Source: Diaphorobacter sp. HDW4B
GTDB lineage: Bacteria; Pseudomonadota; Gammaproteobacteria; Burkholderiales; Burkholderiaceae_C
Reading direction: 5' to 3'
DNA: 64,000 nucleotides
NCBI RefSeq assembly: GCF_011305535.1
Contig: NZ_CP049905.1
Span: 3,408,001-3,472,000 of the forward strand
The notes under the pieces are model-generated. The model saw nothing but the letters and a program-made list of their open reading frames with translations, made no database searches and was not told the DNA's origin. Within the stretch, counting starts at the first letter, position 1. Each line of letters starts with the position of its first letter. The translations under genes and the position numbers were made by a program. This document shows positions 25,678-33,108 of the stretch, piece after piece.

Positions 25678-26210
25678 TCGCCGCCGTCCTTTTCGCGCTC
25701 GGCCTTGCCACCGGTTGGGCCGTCAACGGCTGGCGCACCGGTGCCGATCTGGCCGACGTGAAGCGGCAGCACGCTGAGGTGCTGGCCGGGATAGCGCGGA
25801 AGACGACCGACGCTGTGACCGCGGTTCGCAAGCTCGAGCAAGCCGCGAATGCCGCAATCAGCACAGCCGACAAATCAGCAACAGAGAGGATCGCCAAAAA
25901 TGATCAAGAAAACCGTAGCCTGCGCGCTTGTGTCGCTGCTGGCACTTGCGGGGTGCGTATCGTCACCCGTGTCGTGCGTGAGCCCATCAGTGGCGGGGCC
26001 GCAGATCCAAGCGCCAGCAGCATGGGCGATGCAGCCGTCGAACTCGACCGCGAAGCTGCAAGCCGTGTTCTCGATCTCCGAGAGTCCGTCCAGCTTGACG
26101 CCGAAAAGCTCGACTATCTCCAGCGGTATGCTGAAACCTGCTGGCGGGCTGGGGTTGAAGCGGTGACGGTTGTCAACGATGCGCCGAGGCGCGAGAAAGA
26201 TCAGAACTGA
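25653..26210 (+). CDS. Inner-membrane spanin (Rz-like)
   Basis: 185 residues. An N-terminal membrane anchor spans about residues 5-24 (LKVLIAAVLFALGLATGWAV), followed by a periplasmic coiled coil (DVKRQHAEVLAGIARKTTDA; KLEQAANAAISTADKSATER). This is the Rz layout. With Rz1, encoded in another frame inside it, it fuses inner and outer membranes as the last lysis step. The gene begins within the DUF6527 gene. Confidence 0.85.
   Translation: MVAQLKVLIAAVLFALGLATGWAVNGWRTGADLADVKRQHAEVLAGIARKTTDAVTAVRKLEQAANAAISTADKSATERIAKNDQENRSLRACVAAGTCGVRIVTRVVREPISGGAADPSASSMGDAAVELDREAASRVLDLRESVQLDAEKLDYLQRYAETCWRAGVEAVTVVNDAPRREKDQN
25900..26166 (+). CDS. Outer-membrane spanin lipoprotein (Rz1-like), nested in Rz
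   Basis: 88 residues from ATG 25900 with AGAGAGGA at 25882-25889. The N-terminus MIKKTVACALVSLLALAGC is a signal peptide with lipobox LAGC, so it is an outer-membrane lipoprotein. The body is Pro/Ser-rich, as in Rz1. It lies entirely inside the Rz gene in a different frame, the classic embedded spanin arrangement. Confidence 0.85.
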   Translation: MIKKTVACALVSLLALAGCVSSPVSCVSPSVAGPQIQAPAAWAMQPSNSTAKLQAVFSISESPSSLTPKSSTISSGMLKPAGGLGLKR

Positions 26211-26424
26211 TCAGCATCTAGTCTGGTTGACAATATTTATAAGTTTGAAAGTGTGTGATCGCTATTGCTATGGGTACTAAAAAATATAGATATTTTCAAT
26301 TTTCATTCAAATGATAGTTTTTTTCAATCGAATTACGAATTGATTTATAGATCAGAACTGACTAAATTTGACTTTGCTGATCAATTCTGATCATTTCTGA
26401 TTTGTATCAATCAAGGAGTAGAAA
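26211..26424. promoter_or_regulatory. AT-rich leader with repeated operator-like motif
   Basis: This gene-free 214 bases is much more AT-rich than its surroundings. A motif close to GATCAGAAnTGA occurs at 26199-26210 (end of the spanin gene), 26350-26361 (identical, plus strand), and twice on the minus strand at 26381-26392 and 26391-26401. This looks like a cluster of protein-binding sites for control of the following gene. AAGGAG before ATG 26425 is a strong ribosome site. No confident -35/-10 pair. Confidence 0.45.
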
Positions 26425-26784
26425 ATGTCTAATCTCAATGAAAGTTTGGATGACCTGATGTCTTTGGATGGCGCTCTTTGCGCTGCAATTGTTGACTACA
26501 ACAGCGGCATGATCCTCGGAAGCAAGGGAAATGCGGTGGATATGGAGTTGGCAGCAGCGGGGAATACCGAGGTTATGCGAGCAAAGGTGAAGACGATGAA
26601 GTCGTTAGGCCTGAATGATCAGATTGAGGACATGCTCATCACTTTGGGTAAGCAGTACCACATTCTTCGCCCCTCTGAAAAGAACGCGGGGATTTTTGTG
26701 TACTATGTTCTCGACTCTAGTCGGGCCAATCTCGCGCTTGCTCGGCGTAAAGTGAACGACGTAGAAGCCAAGCTCAAGATGTGA
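26425..26784 (+). CDS. Roadblock/LC7-domain protein (prophage cargo)
   Basis: 119 residues. LDGALCAAIVDYNSGMILGS, then a helix (MELAAAGNTEVMRAKVKTMK), IEDMLITLGKQYHILRP and GIFVYYVLDSSRANLALARR give the full roadblock/LC7 order. These small proteins dimerise and often regulate Ras-like GTPases (MglB is one example) or serve as scaffolds. It sits after the lysis genes with its own AT-rich leader and a strong terminator, so it is an independent unit, as lysogenic-conversion genes are. A related protein is at 4398-4802. No GTPase partner is encoded in the window. Confidence 0.7.
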   Translation: MSNLNESLDDLMSLDGALCAAIVDYNSGMILGSKGNAVDMELAAAGNTEVMRAKVKTMKSLGLNDQIEDMLITLGKQYHILRPSEKNAGIFVYYVLDSSRANLALARRKVNDVEAKLKM

Positions 26785-26809
26785 GCCTTGGTGGGCTAGG
26801 GGGTTGATC

Positions 26810-26847
26810 GACGCCTCAAGCTCTGTGAGCTTTGGGGCGTCTTGTTT
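26810..26847 (+). terminator. Strong terminator after the roadblock gene
   Basis: GACGCCTCAAGCTC (26810-26823) pairs with GAGCTTTGGGGCGTC (26827-26841) with a small bulge, followed by TTGTTT. Confidence 0.75.
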
Positions 26848-26852
26848 CGTGG

Positions 26853-26897
26853 TGACATACCGTCGGCACCTATTAAATCTAGATTTAAGGTATGTCA
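26853..26897. promoter_or_regulatory. Nested inverted repeats, operator-like
   Basis: TGACATACC (26853-26861) and GGTATGTCA (26889-26897) are inverted copies. Between them is a perfect 16-base palindrome TTAAATCTAGATTTAA (26873-26888). The site lies 70 bases before the YoaK-like gene and right after a terminator, so it probably controls that gene. Confidence 0.5.
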
Positions 26898-26966
26898 TGT
26901 GATCGAAAATGCAAACGGGCAATTCGTGCAATCTCGCCTGTTTGGCGCAGTCCTGGTTGAAGGTAT

Positions 26967-27734
26967 GTGGTGCGCAGAATTCGCTATCTGACCAACCGTC
27001 ACCGAGCTCCATCCACAAATGTCGCTCTGGCTATACTTCTTGCGTTCAATGCAGGAGCGTTGAACGCGGGAGGGTTTTTGGTACTGCACATGTATACCTC
27101 GCACATGTCTGGATTTGCATCTCAATTTGCTGATGGACTTGCGCTCAAAGACAGGGGCGTTGTGTTGAGTGCAATGGGTGCCATCTTGTCTTTCGTGGTC
27201 GGTGCTGCCGTGTGTTCAATACTGGTGGCCGCGAGTCGCAGGCTGAAGCTCTACAGCGTTTATGCGCTACCGCTTATGCTCGAGGCTCTGTTAATGCTTC
27301 TGTTTGGTTTGATGGGCTCCGTGTTATTGACATGGGTTACACCATTTGCAGTGCCGCTTACCGTCGTTCTGCTTGCTTTCATCATGGGGCTTCAGAATGC
27401 TGTTGGCTCCAAGACTTCTGCTGGAAACCTTCGCACCACTCACATGACAGGCAACATCACAGATTTTGGAATGGAGTTGGGCAAACTGATCTTCTTAAAG
27501 CAAGGTGATCACGAATCTTCCACCCGTTGGACACAAAACATAAGACGTATGAAGATCCACGCAGGTCTGATTGGAGCGTTCGTCCTTGGCGGTGTTTGGG
27601 GTGCCTTGGGATTTAAGCAGTTTGGATTCGCATGTGTTATGCCCCTTGCCGCAATTCTGCTTTGTCTCTCTATTCCGCCGTTTTGGAGGGATGCCAAAGT
27701 CCTACAAGAGCATATCTGCAAAGCTCTTCGCTGA
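26967..27734 (+). CDS. YoaK/DUF1275-family membrane protein
   Basis: 255 residues from GTG 26967; GTG 26970 has better spacing to GAAGG (26959-26963). Six or so hydrophobic segments: AILLAFNAGALNAGGFLVLH, the family motif TSHMSGFASQFADGL, VLSAMGAILSFVVGAAVCSI, ALLMLLFGLMGSVLLTW, VVLLAFIMGLQNAVGSKTS, and a C-terminal pair. The repeated motif TTHMTGNITDFGMELG confirms YoaK/DUF1275. Function of the family is unknown. It may be host or cargo; the position between the phage terminator and the tRNA leaves this open. Confidence 0.8.
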   Translation: MVRRIRYLTNRHRAPSTNVALAILLAFNAGALNAGGFLVLHMYTSHMSGFASQFADGLALKDRGVVLSAMGAILSFVVGAAVCSILVAASRRLKLYSVYALPLMLEALLMLLFGLMGSVLLTWVTPFAVPLTVVLLAFIMGLQNAVGSKTSAGNLRTTHMTGNITDFGMELGKLIFLKQGDHESSTRWTQNIRRMKIHAGLIGAFVLGGVWGALGFKQFGFACVMPLAAILLCLSIPPFWRDAKVLQEHICKALR

Positions 27735-27745
27735 ATTTTGACACT

Positions 27746-27898
27746 ATGTGTGCAGCACATATCTCGCCTGACACTTCCACAATTCACGTCTGGTATGAGC
27801 ACGTCAGCATCGGCACTACACCGGCCATCAACATGCTGCACGACGCCGAAACCTTGGCGAATCGGCTCATGCTTTTGCATGGTCAATTCAGGGGCTGA
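27746..27898 (+). CDS. Possible small protein
   Basis: 50 residues from ATG 27746 (begins MCAAHISPDTSTIHVWYEH). There is no clear ribosome site. No homologue is recognised. It could be a small gene at the prophage end or the remnant of one. The remaining bases to 27974 show nothing else. Confidence 0.2.
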   Translation: MCAAHISPDTSTIHVWYEHVSIGTTPAINMLHDAETLANRLMLLHGQFRG

Positions 27899-27974
27899 GT
27901 TTGTAAGGTCTGTCCCGTTCTTGTCCCGTTTTGGGGTTTCTGCCTCTCAACCACTTGATTCCATTGCGGAATTC

Positions 27975-28049
27975 TGGTCCCTCCGACAGGAATCGAACCT
28001 GTATCTGACGCTTAGGAGGCGTCCGTTCTATCCATTGAACTACGGAGAG
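27975..28049 (-). tRNA. tRNA-Arg (anticodon CCU)
   Basis: On the minus strand all arms fold: acceptor CTCTCCG with CGGAGGG (one G-U), D stem GTTC/GAAC, anticodon stem GACGC/GCGTC around loop CTCCTAA, four-base variable loop, T stem ACAGG/CCTGT with loop TTCGATT, discriminator A and encoded CCA. The anticodon is CCU, reading AGG. Its 3' end faces the prophage and is the likely attachment site. Its 5' flank belongs to the island at 28050-30424, so its promoter may be imported. Confidence 0.95.
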
Positions 28050-28382
28050 GGGGGATTTTTTCCTAATTAAATCAATGGCTTAGCTTGATGTTTTCGGGAT
28101 TTTTTCAAGTATTCGACGGTGCGTCAGATACGAAGTGATCCATTGTATCAATTGATGGACAGGCCCAAACTACGGCGAGACTCAGGCGGTCTTTGAGGCT
28201 CGCAATTGTCGAGTTCGACCCATAGAAGCCGGTCGTGAGTTCGCATCATTCGCTCCGAACTGGTCGTTCGAAGGGTGTTACGGATCGGCGGTTTCTGCCA
28301 TCAGCAGGAGATCTGCGAGCATGAAGACTTTTTGTTGCAGTCTGTTACGATGCGCGCTCATCAAGAGTTTCTTAGGGATGGC

Positions 28383-29318
28383 ATGCAAGTTCGCCTTTTG
28401 GGTTTTCGCTTCGACGTTGAAAGCAAGAATCTCTCACTGGATAGTTTTGCGGCGGCGGTTTCCGCTCAGCCTACCGATCAGAAGGCTGCGCAAGATTCTC
28501 AGCGGTTGCTCTTCTTGGATAACAAATGTCATCCCGAGTACCACGTCGGCATGATCGTAACTGTCAAAGATCAAAAGACTTTTTGCCGTCTCGTGTCAGG
28601 TAATGGTTGTTTGTTGGTCAAGGTTGATGAGCTGGAGCTGGACACGAAGTTGATGGAATTCAACTTTTTCGTGTTTAACAAGGCCACGGGAACTGGGCTT
28701 TACCAGTACTACCACCAGTCCTGTAGTCTCACCAGTTTCGGCTATCTAGTTGCGAGGCGCTTCCGCGAATACAAGGAATCGCTTATCCAGGCGGAGATTG
28801 ATAAGATGCCTCAGGATGATCGTTCGGACAGTAAGCTCACCAAGACCCGTAAGCATTTCAAGGGTCAGCTCAAGTGGGAGATGCTGGTTCGCGCTGAGAA
28901 ACTTCAGGAGTTGATCGCCGAGTGGGAGCGCGTAAAGTCTTTCGAGTGGACGATCGCAACTCCTACAGTGGAGCAAGAGGACTTCAAGCCGCTAGCACCT
29001 TACATCCGCAACCAGAAATCCAAGTTAGCATTCGAAGTAGGCGCGCCCGTCAGCCCTCTCGCAAATGCCATCAGTGCCCTAGTGACCAGGTTGGGCATCG
29101 TCAAGGGACGGATCGAAGGACAAGATGCCGAGGGCCTGGATCGAGTGCTCCGCATCCTGAACAATCCTGAGAATTACGGCGAGTATGACTATGACGATCG
29201 CGCAGGAAAACTACATGACCTCGACCTCACCCAATTTCAGAACGCCTGGGTGGTTGCCGAACTGATCAAGGCGTGCAAAGATCAAGCGCACATCTTCGAA
29301 ACACCAATGCAACCATGA
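28383..29318 (+). CDS. Soluble protein of a two-gene unit; RexA-like candidate
   Basis: 311 residues from ATG 28383 (AGGGA at 28374-28378). An in-frame ATG at 28350 and a longer frame from 28275 exist but lack ribosome sites. No signal peptide or membrane segment. The N-terminal 150 residues alternate beta-like strands: NLSLDSFAAAV, VGMIVTVKDQKTFCRLVSG, FNFFVFNKATGTGLYQYYHQ and SCSLTSFGYL. This order recalls my memory of the lambda RexA N-domain (KTFLF..., FPSFLFV...GFA..., SDLTDFL). The C-terminal half is helical and charged. It overlaps the next gene by ATGA. No enzyme motif is seen. A Kiwa (KwaB-like) relation is another option. Confidence 0.45.
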   Translation: MQVRLLGFRFDVESKNLSLDSFAAAVSAQPTDQKAAQDSQRLLFLDNKCHPEYHVGMIVTVKDQKTFCRLVSGNGCLLVKVDELELDTKLMEFNFFVFNKATGTGLYQYYHQSCSLTSFGYLVARRFREYKESLIQAEIDKMPQDDRSDSKLTKTRKHFKGQLKWEMLVRAEKLQELIAEWERVKSFEWTIATPTVEQEDFKPLAPYIRNQKSKLAFEVGAPVSPLANAISALVTRLGIVKGRIEGQDAEGLDRVLRILNNPENYGEYDYDDRAGKLHDLDLTQFQNAWVVAELIKACKDQAHIFETPMQP

Positions 29319-29809
29319 CCCGATTTGTGCTGCTGGCATTACTGTTCGCCACGGCTGTAATGGCCGGGGTGATCTATGTGTCAGAGGGGTCTGAGAAAGC
29401 GGTGATTTTTTATGGAAATAACGTTCGGGCTTCTTTGTTCACAGGTCTTTTGACCGTAGGGAGCTTCCTACTGTCGATGAAGGTTTTCATCGTAGTCAAG
29501 TTCAAGGAAACGGTCTTCGACACAGAGTGGTACAAGAAGCGCCTGGAGGATCGTCGCAAGATCGATCCCCAAATAGAGCATTACGCACCGGTGCGCAATT
29601 TGAGCCGAGTGTTGTTCATGGCGATTGCATCTGCAATCGTTGGTTCTCTCAGTCAAGTCACTATCGGGCTCATCCCCCATGTCGCGGCGTTGACGTTCTG
29701 CGTTGTCACCGCGTCTTTCGCGGGAGCAATGCTTGTGCAAACCCTCCTCCTGGTGCGCAGAATTCTCACCGAGTGGCTGGATCACACAGAAAAGAAGCCA
29801 GCCGCCTAA
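29315..29809 (+). CDS. Four-segment membrane protein; RexB-like candidate
   Basis: 164 residues from ATG 29315, overlapping the upstream stop (ATGA), so translation is coupled. Four hydrophobic segments: residues about 4-21 (FVLLALLFATAVMAGVIY), 35-55 (SLFTGLLTVGSFLLSMKVFI), 98-117 (VLFMAIASAIVGSLSQVTIG) and 121-144 (HVAALTFCVVTASFAGAMLV). A cytosolic loop with EWYKKRLEDRRKIDP separates pairs 1-2 and 3-4. Lambda RexB is also a small four-segment inner-membrane protein encoded behind RexA. The likely role is as effector that depolarises the membrane on sensing infection; this is inference from layout. Confidence 0.45.
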   Translation: MTRFVLLALLFATAVMAGVIYVSEGSEKAVIFYGNNVRASLFTGLLTVGSFLLSMKVFIVVKFKETVFDTEWYKKRLEDRRKIDPQIEHYAPVRNLSRVLFMAIASAIVGSLSQVTIGLIPHVAALTFCVVTASFAGAMLVQTLLLVRRILTEWLDHTEKKPAA

Positions 29810-29916
29810 AGCTTTCGGCTCGGACCCGTTTAGCAACGAAGCACTGTCCACCTCAGAGAGATTGCAGACGAACGGCGGCTATGGCCAGATTCTGTCTGCG
29901 GTCAGTGCATTTCAGA

Positions 29917-30189
29917 TCATGCATGTTGGACCCACAGAGCCTCGAAGTCATCTTGGCTGATGAGGCGCCCCTCAAATTGCAGGTCGTGATTGATTTCCTC
30001 GAGCGACGGAACGACAGCGATGCCAAGCCGGGTTCTGTTTGACCACCGGTCGCTGGAAGCTACATCAACAGTCCCATCAGCGAAGAACTCGAGCTTGCGT
30101 AGTTCGAGGCGGTCCTCATCAATCTCGGACACCAATCGGACAGGGTATTCCTTGTCGTGATGCTTCCAAATTACGTCGATGTATTCCAT
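29917..30189 (-). CDS. DUF6881-family small protein
   Basis: 90 residues from ATG (30189-30187); a longer form from 30264 is possible, but the family normally starts near MEYIDVIWKH. The sequence PVRLVSEIDEDRLELRKLEF, FADGTVDVAS, LGIAVVPSLEEIN and LISQDDFEALW matches DUF6881 as I recall it. Proteins of this family are short, acidic and often lie near toxin, immunity or cargo genes; their role is not known. It is encoded opposite to the coupled pair. Confidence 0.7.
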   Translation of the reverse strand: MEYIDVIWKHHDKEYPVRLVSEIDEDRLELRKLEFFADGTVDVASSDRWSNRTRLGIAVVPSLEEINHDLQFEGRLISQDDFEALWVQHA

Positions 30190-30401
30190 GACGGGGTTCG
30201 TAGAGAGTTCTTGCTGGCTGTCCGGGTTGGGCCGAAGTCTCAACTGTTCCGTCCCATTGAACAAGATGCTTCAAGCACTTGCCATTGAGCAATAGGCAGA
30301 GCCGTTGATGATTCTCTGCGTTTGTGAGCGCGCAGTTTCTTGATAGGGATATCAGGTCGGTGATACCGAATTGATACAGAGGAGTGCTGGCGCCTCTGAA
30401 A

Positions 30402-30424
30402 TCTACCCCTTGAACTACGGAGAG
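30402..30424 (-). pseudogene. Decayed 5' fragment of tRNA-Arg (duplicate)
   Basis: 21 of 23 bases match 28027-28049 of the intact tRNA, including all of TTGAACTACGGAGAG (D arm and acceptor 5' strand). Beyond base 30402 similarity ends. TACAAT on the minus strand at 30446-30441 lies a normal distance upstream, so this fragment may keep the original tRNA promoter. Confidence 0.65.
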
Positions 30425-30518
30425 ATAGGCAGAACCATCGATTGTACGGTGTTCGGGGCTGGGTATGGATGATGGCATTGCGGATAGAATCCGCGCCTTT
30501 TTTCCAGAGAATGCCCTG

Positions 30519-31376
30519 ATGCCCCAAATCGTCGTTGATCAGTTGCGCAAGACCTATCGTATTCATGAGCGTGATCCCGGTGTGGCGGGGGCGCTCAAGG
30601 CGATGCTGCGCCCCCGTCATCGCACGGTGCAGGCGCTCGATGGGGTGTCGTTTGCGCTGGAGCGTGGCGAGTTGTTGGGCTTCATCGGACCGAATGGGGC
30701 GGGCAAGTCCACGACCATCAAGATTTTGTCGGGCATTCTGCGGCCTGATGGCGGGACGGTGCGCATCGATGGGCGCGATCCGTTCGAGGACCGCGAGCGG
30801 CATGTGGCGCGCATTGGTGTGGTGTTCGGGCAGCGCACGCAGCTGTGGTGGGATCTGCCGGTGGGCGATGGCTTCGATCTGCTGCGCGACATCTACCGTG
30901 TCGATCCGCAGCGTTTTGCACGCACGCGCGATGAACTGGTGGCCTTGCTCAAATTGGACAAGCTGCTCGATCAGCCGGTGCGCCAGTTGTCGCTGGGGCA
31001 GCGCATGCGTGCGGAGATCGCGGCGGCGCTCTTGCACGAGCCCGAGATTCTGTTTTTGGATGAGCCGACGATCGGGCTCGACGCGCCTTCCAAGTTGGCG
31101 GTGCGCGAGTTCGTGCTGCGTGCCAATCGCGAACGTGGCACGACGGTGCTGCTCACCACGCATGACATGCACGACATCGAGGCCTTGGCCGAGCGCGTGA
31201 TCGTGATCGGGCACGGCCGTGTGCTGGCGGATTGTGCTGTGGATGCGCTGCGTGCGCAGGTCGAGGATGCGCGCCGTGCGGAGGATGGCCTTCCTGCCGA
31301 TGCCGACGACAAGGGCCTGACCATCGAAGCCGTGATCGCGCGCTTTTACGCCATGCATGGCGCAGCGGAGGCCTGA
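30519..31376 (+). CDS. ABC transporter ATP-binding protein (ABC-2/DrrA-like)
   Basis: 285 residues from ATG 30519. A start at 30465 is possible but lies before TAGAAT (30484-30489) and a small hairpin with a T run. Walker A GPNGAGKST, signature LSLGQRMRAEIAAALLHEP, Walker B ILFLDEPTIGLD and the switch TTHDM are complete. The type is the DrrA/NatA-like ABC-2 exporter ATPase, here with two permease partners directly downstream (next starts immediately after this stop). Substrate unknown. Confidence 0.9.
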   Translation: MPQIVVDQLRKTYRIHERDPGVAGALKAMLRPRHRTVQALDGVSFALERGELLGFIGPNGAGKSTTIKILSGILRPDGGTVRIDGRDPFEDRERHVARIGVVFGQRTQLWWDLPVGDGFDLLRDIYRVDPQRFARTRDELVALLKLDKLLDQPVRQLSLGQRMRAEIAAALLHEPEILFLDEPTIGLDAPSKLAVREFVLRANRERGTTVLLTTHDMHDIEALAERVIVIGHGRVLADCAVDALRAQVEDARRAEDGLPADADDKGLTIEAVIARFYAMHGAAEA

Positions 31377-32222
31377 GTGTCCATGAGCTGGAACGATCTC
31401 GCACGGCCTTATGTGGCTGCATTCGCATCACGTTTTCTGCAGATGCTGCAGTACCGAACGGCTGCGTGGGCGGGTTTTGCAACGCAGTGCTGGTGGGGAG
31501 GCATCAAGGTCATGGTGCTGGCAGCGTTCTATGGCGGTGCGAGCGCGGTGGTGGATGCGCCGATGTCGCTGCAGCATGCGATCACCTACACGTGGCTGGC
31601 GCAGGGGCTGCTTGCATTGCTGCCGTGGATGGGCGACCCCGAGGTGGCGCAGGCGGTTCGCACCGGATCGATTGCGTATGACCGGCTGCGTCCGGTTGAT
31701 GCCTATGTGCTCTGGTTTGTGCGCACGACAGGGTGGATTGCCGCGCGTGTGCTGCCGCGTCTGGCGTTGATGCTGGCGTTTGCCGGTGTGATCCTACCGC
31801 TCGCAGGACAGGGGCAATGGGGCTGGCAATTGCCTGCGAGCGTGGCTGCGTTGGCGGGATTCATCGTGTCGATGCTGCTCGCTTTGCTGTTGTCTGCGGC
31901 GCTGGTCATGCTGCTCAACATCGCGGTGGTTTCTGCGCTCAACGAACGCGGCATCAACACGCTGGCCGTGCCGGTGGTGATCGTGCTGTCAGGCAATCTG
32001 CTGCCGCTCACTTTGCTGCCCGATGCGTGGCAGACGTTTTTGCTGATCCAGCCACTGGCGGGCGTGATCGACATTCCGGCGCGCATCTATTTTGGTCAAA
32101 TGGCAGGCTTGAATGTGCTGGCCGGAATGGCGCTGCAGATGCTGTGGATTGTGCTGCTGGTCGCCTTCGGTCGCGCGGTACTGGCGCGCACCATGCGCCG
32201 TCTGGAAGTGCAGGGCGGGTGA
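31377..32222 (+). CDS. ABC-2 type permease 1
   Basis: 281 residues from GTG 31377, directly after the ATPase stop; ATG 31383 is an alternative. About six membrane segments, including LALMLAFAGVILPLAGQG, VAALAGFIVSMLLALLLSAA and VLAGMALQMLWIVLLVAFG. It belongs to the ABC-2 family (similar to PF06182 proteins), which form the membrane part of exporters. It pairs with the second permease as a heterodimer. Substrate unknown. Confidence 0.8.
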   Translation: MSMSWNDLARPYVAAFASRFLQMLQYRTAAWAGFATQCWWGGIKVMVLAAFYGGASAVVDAPMSLQHAITYTWLAQGLLALLPWMGDPEVAQAVRTGSIAYDRLRPVDAYVLWFVRTTGWIAARVLPRLALMLAFAGVILPLAGQGQWGWQLPASVAALAGFIVSMLLALLLSAALVMLLNIAVVSALNERGINTLAVPVVIVLSGNLLPLTLLPDAWQTFLLIQPLAGVIDIPARIYFGQMAGLNVLAGMALQMLWIVLLVAFGRAVLARTMRRLEVQGG

Positions 32223-32226
32223 TGCG

Positions 32227-33069
32227 ATGAAGACGAATTCGACATCTGCTCACGGCCATCGATCCATGGGATCGCTGGGTCTGTTCATGCGTTTGGCCGG
32301 TGCATCGATCAGCGGCCAGGCGCGCTATCCCGCGTCGGCCATCATGCTGACGTTCGGGCAGTTTCTCGTCACCGGAATCGAAGTGGTGGCGGTGTGGGCG
32401 CTGTTCCATCGCTTTGGCGATGTGCAGGGCTGGCGCATTGGCGAGGTGGCGTTGTTCTATGGCATGGTCAATTGCATGTTCGCGCTGGCCGACATGCTGG
32501 GGCGCGGCTTCGATGTGCTGGGCACGGAGTTTCTGCGCACTGGCGCGTTCGACCGACTGCTGCTGCGCCCGCGCTCGGTGGCCTTGCAACTGATGGGGCA
32601 CGACGTGCGCGTCAGCCGCATGGGGCGTTTTCTGCAAGGACTGGTCGTGATCGGCTATGCGACGGTGCAGATGGGCGTTGCGTGGACGCCTGCGAACATC
32701 GCGCTCGCACTGTTTGCCATCGCGGGCGGCGTCGCGTTGTTTCTCGGCATTCTGGTGCTGCAGGGCACGCTGTCGTTCTGGACCGTGCAAAGCCTGGAAG
32801 TGGCGAATGTGTTGACCTACGGCGGCGTCGAAGCCGCGCAGTATCCGCTGGCGATCTATGCGCGCTGGTTCCGCTACATCCTGACCTTCGCCGTGCCGCT
32901 GGCGGCTGTGGCGTACTACCCGGTGCTGTCGATTCTGGGCAAGGCCGATCCGCTGGGTGCACCTGCTTGGGTGGGCTGCGTGTCGCCGCTCGCGGGATTG
33001 GTGTTTCTGGCGTTGTCGCTCTGGGTTTGGCGATTCGGGCTGCGGCACTATGCGTCCACGGGGAGTTGA
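32227..33069 (+). CDS. ABC-2 type permease 2
   Basis: 280 residues from ATG 32227, four bases after permease 1. Six membrane segments, with the motif FDRLLLRPRSVALQLM near the middle (seen as RLL/RP in PF06182 proteins) and a C-terminal GLVFLALSLWVWRFGLRHYAS. Same ABC-2 exporter as the two genes before it. The three-gene operon has no regulator of its own on this strand. Confidence 0.85.
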   Translation: MKTNSTSAHGHRSMGSLGLFMRLAGASISGQARYPASAIMLTFGQFLVTGIEVVAVWALFHRFGDVQGWRIGEVALFYGMVNCMFALADMLGRGFDVLGTEFLRTGAFDRLLLRPRSVALQLMGHDVRVSRMGRFLQGLVVIGYATVQMGVAWTPANIALALFAIAGGVALFLGILVLQGTLSFWTVQSLEVANVLTYGGVEAAQYPLAIYARWFRYILTFAVPLAAVAYYPVLSILGKADPLGAPAWVGCVSPLAGLVFLALSLWVWRFGLRHYASTGS

Positions 33070-33108
33070 TGCAGGCACTGCAGCGACAGCGTTGCCGCAG
33101 CAGATCGC

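Larger units (their letters stand above)
1..27974. mobile_element. Prophage, right part (HK97-type siphophage)
   Basis: A continuous set of phage replication, packaging, head, tail and lysis genes fills this stretch, almost all on the plus strand, with the usual siphophage order: terminases, portal, protease, capsid, connectors, tail tube, chaperones, tape measure, fibres, lysis. Integrase, repressor and left attachment site must lie left of base 1. The right boundary is inferred: the prophage side runs up to the 3' end of the minus-strand tRNA-Arg at 27975-28049, a classic integrase target. The structural genes look intact, with no frameshift other than the programmed one at 16143, so the prophage could be functional. 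The exact right junction cannot be fixed without the left att copy. Confidence 0.9.
28050..30424. mobile_element. tRNA-flanked island with a two-gene RexAB-like unit
   Basis: Bounded by the intact tRNA-Arg (5' end at 28049) and a decayed copy of its 5' part (30402-30424), in the same orientation. It carries two coupled plus-strand genes and one minus-strand gene, with codon use unlike the GC-rich host. No integrase is present. It may be the right end of the prophage itself (cargo) or a separate remnant. Bases 28050-28382 are gene-free: AT-rich near the tRNA, with no clear promoter. Confidence 0.55.
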
